Notes under the pieces: generated by a model | Databases searched by the model: none | What the model saw: only the letters and a program-made list of their open reading frames with translations | Told to the model about the DNA's origin: nothing | Made by a program: the position numbers and the translations under genes | From: Caproicibacter sp046707225 | Lineage (GTDB): Bacteria > Bacillota > Clostridia > Oscillospirales > Acutalibacteraceae | DNA length: 64,000 nucleotides | Direction of reading: 5' to 3' | Assembly (NCBI RefSeq): GCF_046707225.1 | Contig: NZ_JBJKOP010000036.1 | Coordinates: 310,001-374,000, forward strand | Part shown: positions 24,817-32,835 of the stretch, in pieces | Position numbering within the stretch: position 1 is the stretch's first letter | Layout: each line of letters starts with the position of its first letter

Positions 24817-25734
24817 ATGAGTGAGATTGCGATTCATACGCAAAAACTGGGTAAATCCTATGACGGCACCGTTTATGCACTCCATGATCTTTCACTGGAG
24901 ATTCCAACCGGTGCCGTCTTTGGTTTTCTTGGCCCAAACGGGGCGGGAAAAACTACAACGATAAAACTTCTGTCGGGACTTTTGAAGTCAACGGAAGGGT
25001 CCTGTACCGTGCTTGGATTTCAGCCGGAAAAGAAACCGTCGGAGCTGCACCGAGTCTGCGGCGTCGTAACCGAGACCGCCAGAATGTACGGTCGGCTGAC
25101 CGGCATGGAAAACATGATGTTTTTCGGACAGGCCCTGGGACTGGAACGAAGAGAAAGCAGGCAGCGGGCGGAAATACTATTGAAAAGTCTGGATTTGTGG
25201 GATTCGCGCGACAAAAAACTTGCGGATGATTCGACGGGAATGGTTCAGCGCCTGTCGTTGGCCCGAGCCATGATTGCCAAACCAAAGCTGCTTCTTTTGG
25301 ATGAACCGACAAACGGACTCGACCACGAATCGCTGCTTCATGTTAACTCGATGATACTGGACCTTGCCCGTCGGGAAGGCGTAACGGTTTTTCTTTGCAC
25401 GCACCAGCTTCGTTATGCGCAGGATCTGTGTGACAGCTTTGGAATTATCAGCCGGGGTCAAATGCTTGCATGCGGCGATCTGGAGTCCCTCAGCCGTGAA
25501 GTCGGGCTTTCTCTTCAGGCACGGTTTCGGCTGCGTGAGGGTCAGATACCGGACGAACTGCAACGGGCGGATGATGAAACGTGGGGCAGGGACATTGCCG
25601 ATGAGGAAGAAATGCCGAAGCTAATAAGCGGTCTGGTTTCTTCCGGTAATGAGATCTTTGAAGCGAAGCTGGTTCGTCCTTCGCTGGAAGACATCTATTC
25701 CAGATTTGTGGAGCTGAGGGGGAACGGAAAGTGA
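24817..25734 (+). CDS. ABC exporter ATP-binding protein
   Basis: A 305-residue ATPase. It has Walker A GPNGAGKTTTIK, Walker B LLLLDEPTNGLDHES and H-loop LCTHQLRYA. The signature region is DDSTGMVQRLSLARAM, with STGMVQ in place of SGGQ. The C-terminal 80 residues have no recognisable catalytic motif. A short stem CCTCA-TAT-TGAGG (24795-24807) overlaps the ribosome site GAGGTG and could lower initiation. Its frame overlaps the permease gene by a GTGA. It may be co-transcribed with the hydrogenase 40 nt upstream. Substrate unknown. Confidence 0.88.
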   Translation: MSEIAIHTQKLGKSYDGTVYALHDLSLEIPTGAVFGFLGPNGAGKTTTIKLLSGLLKSTEGSCTVLGFQPEKKPSELHRVCGVVTETARMYGRLTGMENMMFFGQALGLERRESRQRAEILLKSLDLWDSRDKKLADDSTGMVQRLSLARAMIAKPKLLLLDEPTNGLDHESLLHVNSMILDLARREGVTVFLCTHQLRYAQDLCDSFGIISRGQMLACGDLESLSREVGLSLQARFRLREGQIPDELQRADDETWGRDIADEEEMPKLISGLVSSGNEIFEAKLVRPSLEDIYSRFVELRGNGK

Positions 25735-26528
25735 AAATTTTGTCTCCCGCCGAAAAAGCGCTGGCCTTCAAAGATTTTGGGGATATCTGGGATAATAAGA
25801 CGTCGCGGAGCGTTCTTATCGTTGTTCCCCTGGTTATGGTTTTACTGCTGCCGGTCGTTTTTCTGATCTTCTTTCTGAATGTCCCGATGAGCAGAATGAA
25901 CGGGGTAGAACAAATGCTTCTGCTTCTGCACGCACAGGCATCCGGAATGGATGAACGTCAGGGTATGTTTTATTTGATGACGAACATGATCTGCCCGATG
26001 TTTTTTTTAATGATTCCTCTGATGTCGTCCAGTGTGTCCGCGGCGTACAGCTTTGTCGGGGAAAAGGAGCACGGCACTTTGGAAACTCTTCTGCTCACCC
26101 CGCTGGGCGTCCGGAAAATACTGAAAGCAAAGGTGCTGGGTTGCGTCCTTCTTTCCGCCGTTGTGACCTCCGTTTCGTTTGTCCTTTTTTCCATTGTCAT
26201 CGCCGTTGGAGACCTTATGCTTGCCATGCCGTTCTATTTTAACTGGAGCTGGCTTGTCCTTGCTTTTCTGCTTTCTCCGGCGGTTATTATTTTCGGCGTT
26301 GTGTTTATGGTTCTGGCATCTGCGAAAAGTAAAAGTTATACGGAATCGGTTCAGACCTCCGCTTATCTTGTCCTTCCCATCGTACTGCTGTTTACAGGGC
26401 AGTTTACCGGTTTGTTTCAGGTTGGGGCGGAGCTGCTGCTTTTAATATCCTGCGTCCTGCTTGCGGTGGATTTTTTGATCTGGTTTCTTACGGTCCGCCT
26501 GTTTACTCCCGAAAAACTGCTGCGTTAG
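25731..26528 (+). CDS. ABC-2 type permease
   Basis: A 265-residue membrane protein with a GTG start overlapping the ATPase stop. About six helices: 1 near 28-50 (VLIVVPLVMVLLLPVVFLIF), then a large external loop, and SYSFVGEKEHGTLETLLLTPLGVRK, the conserved ABC-2 / NatB coupling motif, near residue 105. Together with the preceding ATPase it forms a NatA/NatB-like or antibiotic-type exporter. Confidence 0.88.
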   Translation: MKILSPAEKALAFKDFGDIWDNKTSRSVLIVVPLVMVLLLPVVFLIFFLNVPMSRMNGVEQMLLLLHAQASGMDERQGMFYLMTNMICPMFFLMIPLMSSSVSAAYSFVGEKEHGTLETLLLTPLGVRKILKAKVLGCVLLSAVVTSVSFVLFSIVIAVGDLMLAMPFYFNWSWLVLAFLLSPAVIIFGVVFMVLASAKSKSYTESVQTSAYLVLPIVLLFTGQFTGLFQVGAELLLLISCVLLAVDFLIWFLTVRLFTPEKLLR

Positions 26529-26597
26529 TTGCCTGAATCAAAATTTCGGATTATAATAAAGGTATCTTTAGGAAATTTGAAAGGGAGTAAAATAAGG

Positions 26598-27431
26598 TTG
26601 GCTGCGGATTTGCACTGTCACACAAAAATGTCCGACGGTTCGGCGGGAATCGACGAAATTGTATTATTGGCTGAAAGAAGCGGAATTCCGGTGATTTCCG
26701 TAACGGATCATGACACCTTTTCCGGTTCGGTTCGGGCCGGCGTGATCGGAAAACGTCATGGGGTTACGGTGATTCCGGGGGCGGAGTTATCCTCGACAGA
26801 TCCTTCCACGGGCCGCAGAGCACATATTCTTTGCTACTTCTGCAAGCGCCCGGAGCGCTTGGAATGCCTGTGCAAGCAGATGAGGGAGGAGCGCGGTCAC
26901 GCGGCGGCGGCCATGCTGCGCCGAGTCACTGAGATTTATCCCATTTCACAGGAGATGGTGATGCGCCGCGCAAAAGGGAGCACGGCGGTTTATAAGCAGC
27001 ATATTATGCATGCGCTGATGGATGCCGGTTTTGCGGGTGAAATTTACGGTGAGGTTTACAGTCGTTTGTTCAGCCCGCAAAATGGTCTTGCCTATGTACC
27101 GGTTCATTACCCTGAAGTGCACGATGTCATCAAGAGAATTCATGAAGCGGAGGGAATTGCTGTTCTGGCCCATCCCGGCGAATACGACAGTTACGGACTT
27201 TTGGAACAGCTTGCCCGGGATCACGAAATTGATGGAGTGGAAGTCTGGCACCCCAAGAACAAGGAGGGCGACGAACAGCTGTTCACAGAAATCGCGAGCA
27301 AATACGATTTGATTATGACCGGCGGAACAGATTTTCACGGTATGTACAAAAAAGAAGCACAGCCGCTCGGCACCTGCATGACTCCGGACGACCAGCTTGA
27401 AAAGTTGATGAAAATCGGGGCGAGCTTATAA
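26598..27431 (+). CDS. PHP-domain phosphoesterase
   Basis: About 277 residues with the PHP signature at the very N-terminus, ADLHCHTKMSDGS, then VTDHDTFSG, VIPGAELSS, VLAHPGEYD and the final GGTDFHG. These are the His/Asp metal ligands of a TIM-like barrel. Relatives of this size hydrolyse 3',5'-bisphosphate nucleotides or trim RNA from the 5' end (RNase AM/YciV group). The TTG start at 26598 has AGGGAG 10 nt upstream; a longer frame back to 26529 lacks a ribosome site. Part of a run of plus-strand genes from the hydrogenase onward. Confidence 0.85.
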   Translation: MAADLHCHTKMSDGSAGIDEIVLLAERSGIPVISVTDHDTFSGSVRAGVIGKRHGVTVIPGAELSSTDPSTGRRAHILCYFCKRPERLECLCKQMREERGHAAAAMLRRVTEIYPISQEMVMRRAKGSTAVYKQHIMHALMDAGFAGEIYGEVYSRLFSPQNGLAYVPVHYPEVHDVIKRIHEAEGIAVLAHPGEYDSYGLLEQLARDHEIDGVEVWHPKNKEGDEQLFTEIASKYDLIMTGGTDFHGMYKKEAQPLGTCMTPDDQLEKLMKIGASL

Positions 27432-27456
27432 GTTAACCATGTAAGGAGAGAATACG

Positions 27457-27717
27457 TTGCAATACAGATATAAAACAAGAGGAACCTGTTCCACCGAAAT
27501 GATGATTGATCTGGACGGAGATACGATCCGTTCCGTTAAAATAACTGGAGGCTGCAGCGGAAACCTGCAGGGAATCTGTGCTTTGGTTCAGGGCCAAAAG
27601 GCTGAGGACGTTATTCGACTCCTTCAGGGAATCCGCTGCGGCCTGAAACCGACTTCCTGCCCCGATCAGCTGGCAAAAGCCCTCACACTGGCCAGGGAAA
27701 AAAGTCCGGAAACATAA
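27457..27717 (+). CDS. TSCPD-domain protein
   Basis: An 86-residue protein with the Cys/Gly pattern RGTCSTEMMIDLD, ITGGCSGNLQGICALVQG and the name-giving PTSCPDQLAKAL. The same module forms the C-terminal part of some B12-dependent ribonucleotide reductases and occurs free-standing in Clostridia; its role is unknown. The five Cys suggest metal or Fe-S binding. TTG start behind AAGGAGAG. Terminator directly downstream. Confidence 0.85.
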   Translation: MQYRYKTRGTCSTEMMIDLDGDTIRSVKITGGCSGNLQGICALVQGQKAEDVIRLLQGIRCGLKPTSCPDQLAKALTLAREKSPET

Positions 27718-27722
27718 GCTGG

Positions 27723-27754
27723 GGGCTGCGGATCAATGATCGCAGCCCTTTTTT
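27723..27754 (+). terminator. terminator after the TSCPD gene
   Basis: GGGCTGCG (27723-27730) pairs with CGCAGCCC (27741-27748), with inner pairing of GATCA/TGATC, then TTTTTT. Confidence 0.85.
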
Positions 27755-27758
27755 GTAC

Positions 27759-27896
27759 TTAGCAACCGCAGCCGCCGCAATTGTCGCCGCATCCGCCGCA
27801 GCTTCCACCGCCGGCACAGCAGACCCAGATGATGAGCAGGATGATAACCCAGGTGCAACTATTGTTACCGCAGCCAAAGAAACCATTGTTACACAT
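27759..27896 (-). CDS. 45-residue Cys/Gly-rich membrane peptide (high-cysteine HCB type)
   Basis: ATG at 27896-27894 with AAAGGAGG 10 nt before it and TAA at 27761-27759. The peptide has three parts: MCNNGFFGCGNNSC; a hydrophobic stretch TWVIILLIIWVCC long enough to insert in a membrane; and a tail of Gly and Cys ending CGDNCGGCGC. It has ten Cys of 45 residues. Small proteins of this layout occur in many Clostridia and are often labelled chorion class high-cysteine protein; no function is established. It is single, divergent from mcsA, and ends 4 nt from the TSCPD terminator. Confidence 0.8.
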   Translation of the reverse strand: MCNNGFFGCGNNSCTWVIILLIIWVCCAGGGSCGGCGDNCGGCGC

Positions 27897-28020
27897 TATT
27901 AATTTCCTCCTTTCGGTTTACAGTATATAATATTGCAATCGAACAAATCGTGTTACAAGTTTTCTTGCGATGGACATTTAAAAAATTTAGGCCGGCATGA
28001 GGCAGTGGGGGTGAGTAATC

Positions 28021-28515
28021 ATGCTATGTGAGTCCTGCGGGCGAAATCCGTCCGTGATTCGAGTCAAAGCGATTGTCAATGGGGAACCGGTGGAGTACGC
28101 GCTCTGTGCGGAATGTGCCCGCGAATTGGGCTATGCCAACCTGTTGTTTGTGTTGGGGTTCGAAAATGACGGTGTTTTAAACGACTTTTTCCCCGGGCGG
28201 CCAAATGAAGACGAAGCGCTGAGATGCCGCTGCTGCGGCGCGTCTTTTCAAGATATATTACGCAGCGGAAAAGTCGGCTGTGCGGAATGCTACAGAACCT
28301 TCGCCACCCAGCTTGCGCCTTTTATCCGAAGAATTCACGGCAGCGTTTCCCATCGGGGCAAGACGGCGGGAGGGGGAGATTTGCCGCAGGTAGCACCCAA
28401 AGCGCAGCTCAGCGTGATGCACCAACGTCTCCGTGAAGCAATTCAAAGCGAGGATTTTGAACAGGCGGCGGTCCTGCGCGACCGGATTCACGAAATGGAG
28501 GACGGCGAAAAATGA
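28021..28515 (+). CDS. mcsA: McsA-like zinc-finger protein with UVR motif
   Basis: A 164-residue activator protein. Two CxxC pairs bind zinc at the start (CESCGRN ... CAEC). A second set (CRCCG ... VGCAEC) is near residues 68-92. The C-terminal UVR motif, REAIQSEDFEQAAVLRDRIHEME, is a helical hairpin used to contact a partner kinase or Clp ATPase. It overlaps the next gene by 4 nt (ATGA). In the usual Firmicutes operon ctsR precedes and clpC follows; neither is here. Confidence 0.85.
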   Translation: MLCESCGRNPSVIRVKAIVNGEPVEYALCAECARELGYANLLFVLGFENDGVLNDFFPGRPNEDEALRCRCCGASFQDILRSGKVGCAECYRTFATQLAPFIRRIHGSVSHRGKTAGGGDLPQVAPKAQLSVMHQRLREAIQSEDFEQAAVLRDRIHEMEDGEK

Positions 28516-29549
28516 AAAAATGGTATGAAGCGGCAGCGCAGGACGCCGATGTCTCATCGGGGACTTTTATCAGCCTTGCGCGTAATCTGGAGGGCGTGCC
28601 ATTTCCGTCGAGAATGAGCATGTCCGACCGCCGTTTTGTCTGGGATAAAGTTCGAGAGACTCTGCTGAAAGCGGAGGATACGGAATACGGACGCTTTACG
28701 AAAATTCCTCTTGAGTCTATTCCCAGTGTGCACGCGGTTTCTTTGGCGGAAGCCGGCTTAATCAATGCGGAGACAGTAACGGACCGGGTTGGCTGCGGTT
28801 TAATCACAACGCAGGATGAATCTCTTTCCGCCGCTGTCAACGGGGAAGACCATCTGACGATTCTGTCGAAAGCAGCCGGTTTACAGCTTCAGGAAGCCTA
28901 CTCTAAAGCGGATGGGTTGGACACGTTTCTTGACAGGAGTTTATCCTTTGCATTTGACCGCCAGCTCGGGTACTTAACGCAGAATCCGTTTCACCTTGGA
29001 ACCGGAATGGTCGCGTCCCTGCGGCTTCATCTTCCTGCTTTGCTGGAATCCGGATCAGTGGGAAGAATCGCCCAAAATCTTGCAAAACTGGGGCTGACCC
29101 TTCGCAGCGTTTACGGCTCGGAATCAAATCCCCGCGGGGCATTTTTTCGCCTTTCCAATCAGGTTACAATGGGCCTTTCGGAGCAGGAGGCTCTTACAAA
29201 TCTTTCCAGCATGGCGAATCAAATCATCTCCCGCGAACGAAAAATGAGGGAAGACCTGATTCATCAGGTTTCCGTACAGGATACGGTACTGAGGAATCTG
29301 GGCGTCCTTCAAAACGCAAGACTTTTGTCATTTGACGAATTTCTGGAGCGGGCCAGCGCGGTTCGGTTTGGGATTACATCCGGACTGGTCGGAGGTATTT
29401 CCGTCTTCGATATGGATACATTGATTTATAGAGTCCAGCCGGCGACTTTGACTTTTGAAAGCGGCGAGGCAATGACTGAGGAAGAACGTCAAAAGCATCG
29501 CGCATGTAAAGTACGCGATGCGCTGAAACAAGGAATGGAGGATTCCTAA
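28512..29549 (+). CDS. mcsB: McsB-like guanido kinase with altered catalytic motifs
   Basis: A 345-residue member of the phosphagen/protein-arginine kinase family. Well-kept stretches are LGTGMVASLRLHLPALLES (162-180), RLSNQVTMGLSEQEA (213-227) and YGSESNPRG (201-209). Several residues normally needed for catalysis differ. The family phrase SSRIRLARN is SSGTFISLARN (15-25). NEEDHIR is NGEDHLT (110-116). The active-site Cys of CPTNLGTG is replaced: residues 157-165 read QNPFHLGTG. It may be an inactive scaffold or a very divergent kinase. Position after mcsA, and overlap with both neighbours, still place it in the McsAB protein-quality pathway. Confidence 0.82.
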   Translation: MKKWYEAAAQDADVSSGTFISLARNLEGVPFPSRMSMSDRRFVWDKVRETLLKAEDTEYGRFTKIPLESIPSVHAVSLAEAGLINAETVTDRVGCGLITTQDESLSAAVNGEDHLTILSKAAGLQLQEAYSKADGLDTFLDRSLSFAFDRQLGYLTQNPFHLGTGMVASLRLHLPALLESGSVGRIAQNLAKLGLTLRSVYGSESNPRGAFFRLSNQVTMGLSEQEALTNLSSMANQIISRERKMREDLIHQVSVQDTVLRNLGVLQNARLLSFDEFLERASAVRFGITSGLVGGISVFDMDTLIYRVQPATLTFESGEAMTEEERQKHRACKVRDALKQGMEDS

Positions 29550-30214
29550 TGGGGGTTGGGTTTGATGATACTGTAAATCCGGAACTCGCGGCCGCATTAT
29601 TTTATTTGTTGGGTGAGTCTGTTCCCCACGATCCGAAACTTGAAAAGGAGGCCGGCCGCATCTGGGATTCCACGAATGACAGGCAGCGGCTTCTTTTGAA
29701 AATTATTGAGTTATGCGGTGAACCGGTTGAGCCTCGTGAGCTGTATCTGTGTGAAAAAGCATTCAGCTGGCTTGGCGAAAGCTACAGCAGGCAAACCATC
29801 CAATACGCGAATCGGTATTTGGAAAGCAAAGGGTGGGATGCTCTCTTCGGAAGAGCGGAGATGGTCGAAGGAATCCAGGTGGATTACGGAGAATCGAGAA
29901 GAGCCGGAGTCCTGATTGACCTGGCCAAGGCGTTGGAGGAAACAGGCCGGTTGGAAGAGGCGTATTCAAAATATTTGGATGCGTATGATCTGGCTCCGTA
30001 CAACGCGATGATCGCCGTAAAGGCTGCCGAGGTGTTGGCAAGCAGCAGAGGACGTAAAGAGGCTTTGAATTTTCTGCTTCAGCAGCGAAACAGCCTTTAT
30101 TATGAACCGGTTAAATACAAAGACTCTGCGGGCAATGTCCACAGAAACAACATCTTTCAGGAACTGATCGAATCTCAAATTATTAAAATGCAGGGAAAAG
30201 GTGCCGAAATATAA
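29549..30214 (+). CDS. hypothetical protein with TPR-like repeats
   Basis: A 221-residue soluble protein I cannot name. Residues 1-90 are helical with an early phrase NPELAAALFYLLGESVPHD. Residues about 110-175 carry two TPR-like helical hairpins (LIDLAKALEETGRLEEAYSKYLDAYDLAPYN and KAAEVLASSRGRKEALNFLL). The ATG shares one base with the McsB stop and GGAGG is 9 nt upstream, so it is co-translated with McsB. It occupies the place where clpC normally stands and could be an adaptor for the McsAB pair. Confidence 0.7.
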   Translation: MGVGFDDTVNPELAAALFYLLGESVPHDPKLEKEAGRIWDSTNDRQRLLLKIIELCGEPVEPRELYLCEKAFSWLGESYSRQTIQYANRYLESKGWDALFGRAEMVEGIQVDYGESRRAGVLIDLAKALEETGRLEEAYSKYLDAYDLAPYNAMIAVKAAEVLASSRGRKEALNFLLQQRNSLYYEPVKYKDSAGNVHRNNIFQELIESQIIKMQGKGAEI

Positions 30215-30246
30215 AAAAGCAGGCTGCCCGGTCATCGGGCAGCCTG
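30213..30246 (-). terminator. terminator between convergent TPR and S1 genes
   Basis: CAGGCTGCCCG (30220-30230) pairs with CGGGCAGCCTG (30236-30246). On the minus strand the stem is followed by TTTTTT, so it ends the S1 gene transcript; on the plus strand only TTT follows. Confidence 0.8.
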
Positions 30247-30262
30247 TTTGGCTAAGTTTGTC

Positions 30263-31198
30263 TCAAGGGCTGTGCGTGTTGAAGTCCGTTGCGATTTCTT
30301 TTTCACTGTCAGAGGGGGAATAGACAAAACGATCCAAATGGTTTCCGCTGAAAAAATATTTTGGTGCGGCTGGTCGGTAAGAAAAATCGAACGTATCGAT
30401 AATCACCAGTTTTACTTTCATCCGTGCGGGAAGAATGCTCTTTATGTACACACTCGCCTGCTGCCCGGAAAAAACATCCTCCTTTGTTTCCGCAAGACCG
30501 GCAAGGTTGGGTGACAGCTCAACGAAAATCCCGTAGGGTTCCACAGAACGGACGATTCCGGCGACCGTCTCGCCGGCGGAGAACATTGCCACGTTTTCCT
30601 CCCAGGTTCCCAACAATTCCTTGTGGCTCAAGGTGATACGGTTGCTTTCCACGGATTTGATCACGGCACGGATATCCATGCCGACCGTAAAGCGTTCTCT
30701 GGGATGGTCGATGCGTGAAACGGAGATGGCATCAATCGGAAGCAGCGCGACGATTCCGCAGCCGATATCGGCAAAGGCACCGAAGTTTTCAAGGTGGGTG
30801 ATGCGGGCGTCGATGACGTCTCCGGGAATCAGATTCGATATATGTTCCTTCATGCATTTTTCCTGTGCGGCACGGCGTGAGAGAATCGCAGTAATGGCGC
30901 CGTCGGTTTTTTTTTCAAAACCCGTCACAAGAAAGCAGACAGGGCGGTTTACCCTGGAAATAATAGCAATATCTCGCGTTGTGCCCTCGCGGATTCCGAG
31001 GGCCCCTTCTTCGCGCGGAATCATTCCCTTCATACATCCCAAATCCACCAGCAGATTATGCGAGCTGTCGCAAACCAGCGCGCGTCCTTCCAAAATCTGT
31101 CCATCCCGGCAGGCGTCGTTAACCGCGGAAATACTTTGAGTTGCCGCGCGGTTTTCAGGTGTGTCAATCATCCAACCTTCCGGATAGTACTCAAACAT
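30263..31198 (-). CDS. S1-domain RNA-binding protein (YpfD/RpsA-like)
   Basis: A 311-residue protein with three S1 OB-fold repeats: about 32-105 (degenerate), 122-196 (GDVIDARITHLENFGAFADIG, best conserved) and 206-276 (GETVAGIVRSVEPYGIFVELS). The last 35 residues are unstructured. This layout resembles the shortened ribosomal S1 homologue of Firmicutes, thought to bind mRNA. AAAGGAGGG is 6 nt before the ATG. It stands alone between terminators and diverges from the cyclophilin gene. Confidence 0.85.
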   Translation of the reverse strand: MFEYYPEGWMIDTPENRAATQSISAVNDACRDGQILEGRALVCDSSHNLLVDLGCMKGMIPREEGALGIREGTTRDIAIISRVNRPVCFLVTGFEKKTDGAITAILSRRAAQEKCMKEHISNLIPGDVIDARITHLENFGAFADIGCGIVALLPIDAISVSRIDHPRERFTVGMDIRAVIKSVESNRITLSHKELLGTWEENVAMFSAGETVAGIVRSVEPYGIFVELSPNLAGLAETKEDVFSGQQASVYIKSILPARMKVKLVIIDTFDFSYRPAAPKYFFSGNHLDRFVYSPSDSEKEIATDFNTHSP

Positions 31199-31296
31199 TT
31201 TCTTCCCTCCTTTGATCTTCGTTTATCTATATGCGATATTTTTATGGGTAATACGTAATGAAAAAATTATTAAAATGTAAAAAGTTATTTCTATGC

Positions 31297-31325
31297 TTGA
31301 TTCTGCGCCGGTTCTATTATAAAAT
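31297..31325 (+). promoter_or_regulatory. promoter of the cyclophilin lipoprotein operon
   Basis: TTGATT (31297-31302), 17 nt, TAAAAT (31320-31325), 36 nt before the ATG. Same hexamers and spacing as the peptide-transporter promoter at 4493-4521. Confidence 0.65.
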
Positions 31326-31361
31326 AGACAAGATAGTGATTTTCGGAAGGATTTCATAATA

Positions 31362-32165
31362 ATGAAAAAAAAGAACGGAATTTTATGTTTTGGCCTTTGC
31401 GCCGCCCTGCTTTTTTTGACCGCATGCTCGGGGGCTTCCGCGGGTTCCAACGGAAGGATCCGGCCCGACGATGGGAAAAAAATCGGGTATCAGATGGAAC
31501 TCCCTCAAAAGGGAGAAGAAATCGCAGTCCTGACAACCAGCAAGGGAACAGTCAAAATCAGACTGTTTCCGGATGCCGCGCCAAAGGCGGTCGAGAATTT
31601 CAAGGGACTGATTCAGAAGGGTTACTATAATAATCTTACCTTTCACAGGGTAATTAATCATTTTATGATTCAAACCGGCGACCCCAAGGGGGACGGCACC
31701 GGCGGGGAAAGCATCTGGGGCAAGGAATTTGCCGATGAATTCAACCGAAATTTACTGAACCTGCGCGGAGCTGTTGCCATGGCGAATTCCGGCAAAGACA
31801 CAAACGGCAGCCAGTTTTTCGTGAATCAGGCGAACGTCTCCGATTTTTCGGGCTGGGATTATTATCAGCAGGCATATCAAGTCTATCAGCAGAATCCGGA
31901 AGCCTTTCTTGCAAAGTACAATACCAATTGGATTGATATGAGCAAGGTTACGCAGGAATATAAGGCCGCTTACGAGAAATACGGCGGAAATCCGGCTTTG
32001 GACGGTTACTATAATGTTGTCGAACAGGGGTACACCGTGTTTGGGCAAGTCTTCGACGGCATGGACGTGGTGGATCAGATTGCTTCCGTTTCAACGGACG
32101 GCAATAACAAACCGGATGAAGCGATCTCCATTCAAAAAGCGCAAATTGTCAAATACGAGGGATAG
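31362..32165 (+). CDS. cyclophilin-type peptidyl-prolyl isomerase lipoprotein
   Basis: Exported lipoprotein of 267 residues. Signal peptide about 1-21 with lipobox FLTACSG. The cyclophilin fold begins about residue 50 (ITTSKGTVKIRLFPDAAPKAVENF) and holds the active-site strand LTFHRVINHFMIQTGDP, then GAVAMANSGKDTNGSQFFVNQ. Between the last two core strands is an insertion of about 45 Tyr/Gln-rich residues (about 158-205). It would assist folding of secreted proteins on the outer face of the membrane. The downstream DUF4870 gene lies 11 nt away. Confidence 0.92.
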   Translation: MKKKNGILCFGLCAALLFLTACSGASAGSNGRIRPDDGKKIGYQMELPQKGEEIAVLTTSKGTVKIRLFPDAAPKAVENFKGLIQKGYYNNLTFHRVINHFMIQTGDPKGDGTGGESIWGKEFADEFNRNLLNLRGAVAMANSGKDTNGSQFFVNQANVSDFSGWDYYQQAYQVYQQNPEAFLAKYNTNWIDMSKVTQEYKAAYEKYGGNPALDGYYNVVEQGYTVFGQVFDGMDVVDQIASVSTDGNNKPDEAISIQKAQIVKYEG

Positions 32166-32176
32166 GAGGTTCCGAC

Positions 32177-32725
32177 ATGGATGAAAAGGATAAAAACGAA
32201 CAGGGTCGCCCATATTCCGAACAGGGACAGCCTCCCACGCCGCCGCCGGGTTATGGCAGGCCTTTCACCGGTGCTGACTGGGGGAATGCCTATCGGGACC
32301 CTTATTCCGGGGCTCCGCAAAATTGGCAGCGCAGAAATCCTGTGACCGGGCCGTCGCCGTCCAATGATGAAAAAGCGTTTTCCATTCTGGCCTACATCGG
32401 GATTCTCTGGCTTGTGGGATTGCTTGCCGATCGGGAGAACAAAAACGTCATGTTTCATGTCAATCAGGGGATCATCCTCAGCATTTTTGAATTTGCGCTG
32501 ACTTTTTCCCTGTCGATCATAAAAGCGATCATCCAGTCGGTATTCGGCTTCGCTTTTTCCGGAATCGGGATTTTATCCTGGACGGGTACGGCTTTCAGCG
32601 GGCTGTTGTCGTTTACAGCCTGGTGTCTTGTGGTTTCATACATTATCATCGGCGTGGTCCGCGCGGCGCAGGGAAAGAACGAGCCTTTGCCGCTGATCGG
32701 CAGCCTTTTTACCGTTGTACATTAA
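32177..32725 (+). CDS. DUF4870-type membrane protein
   Basis: A 182-residue protein. The first 65 residues are Pro/Gly/Gln-rich and probably disordered (GQPPTPPPGYGRPF). The rest has three or four helices with SILAYIGILWLVGLL, DRENKNVMFHVNQGIILSIFE and VRAAQGKNEPLPLIG, the pattern of the DUF4870 / Tic20-like family of unknown function. Follows the cyclophilin gene in one operon, with AGGAGG before the ATG. Confidence 0.85.
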   Translation: MDEKDKNEQGRPYSEQGQPPTPPPGYGRPFTGADWGNAYRDPYSGAPQNWQRRNPVTGPSPSNDEKAFSILAYIGILWLVGLLADRENKNVMFHVNQGIILSIFEFALTFSLSIIKAIIQSVFGFAFSGIGILSWTGTAFSGLLSFTAWCLVVSYIIIGVVRAAQGKNEPLPLIGSLFTVVH

Positions 32726-32736
32726 TTTTATAAGCT

Positions 32737-32777
32737 TATCGCCCGTTACAATGATAAAATATGGGCGATATCATTTT
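32737..32777 (+). terminator. terminator before pyrG
   Basis: TATCGCCC (32737-32744) pairs with GGGCGATA (32763-32770), 18-nt loop, then TCATTTTTTT. It lies 59 nt before the pyrG start, so it ends the upstream operon. I see no clear riboswitch or C-rich attenuator in the short pyrG leader. Confidence 0.65.
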
Positions 32778-32835
32778 TTTATTGATAAATGCGGCTAATA
32801 TAGTGAAATAATATAGATAGATGATGGAGGGCAAT

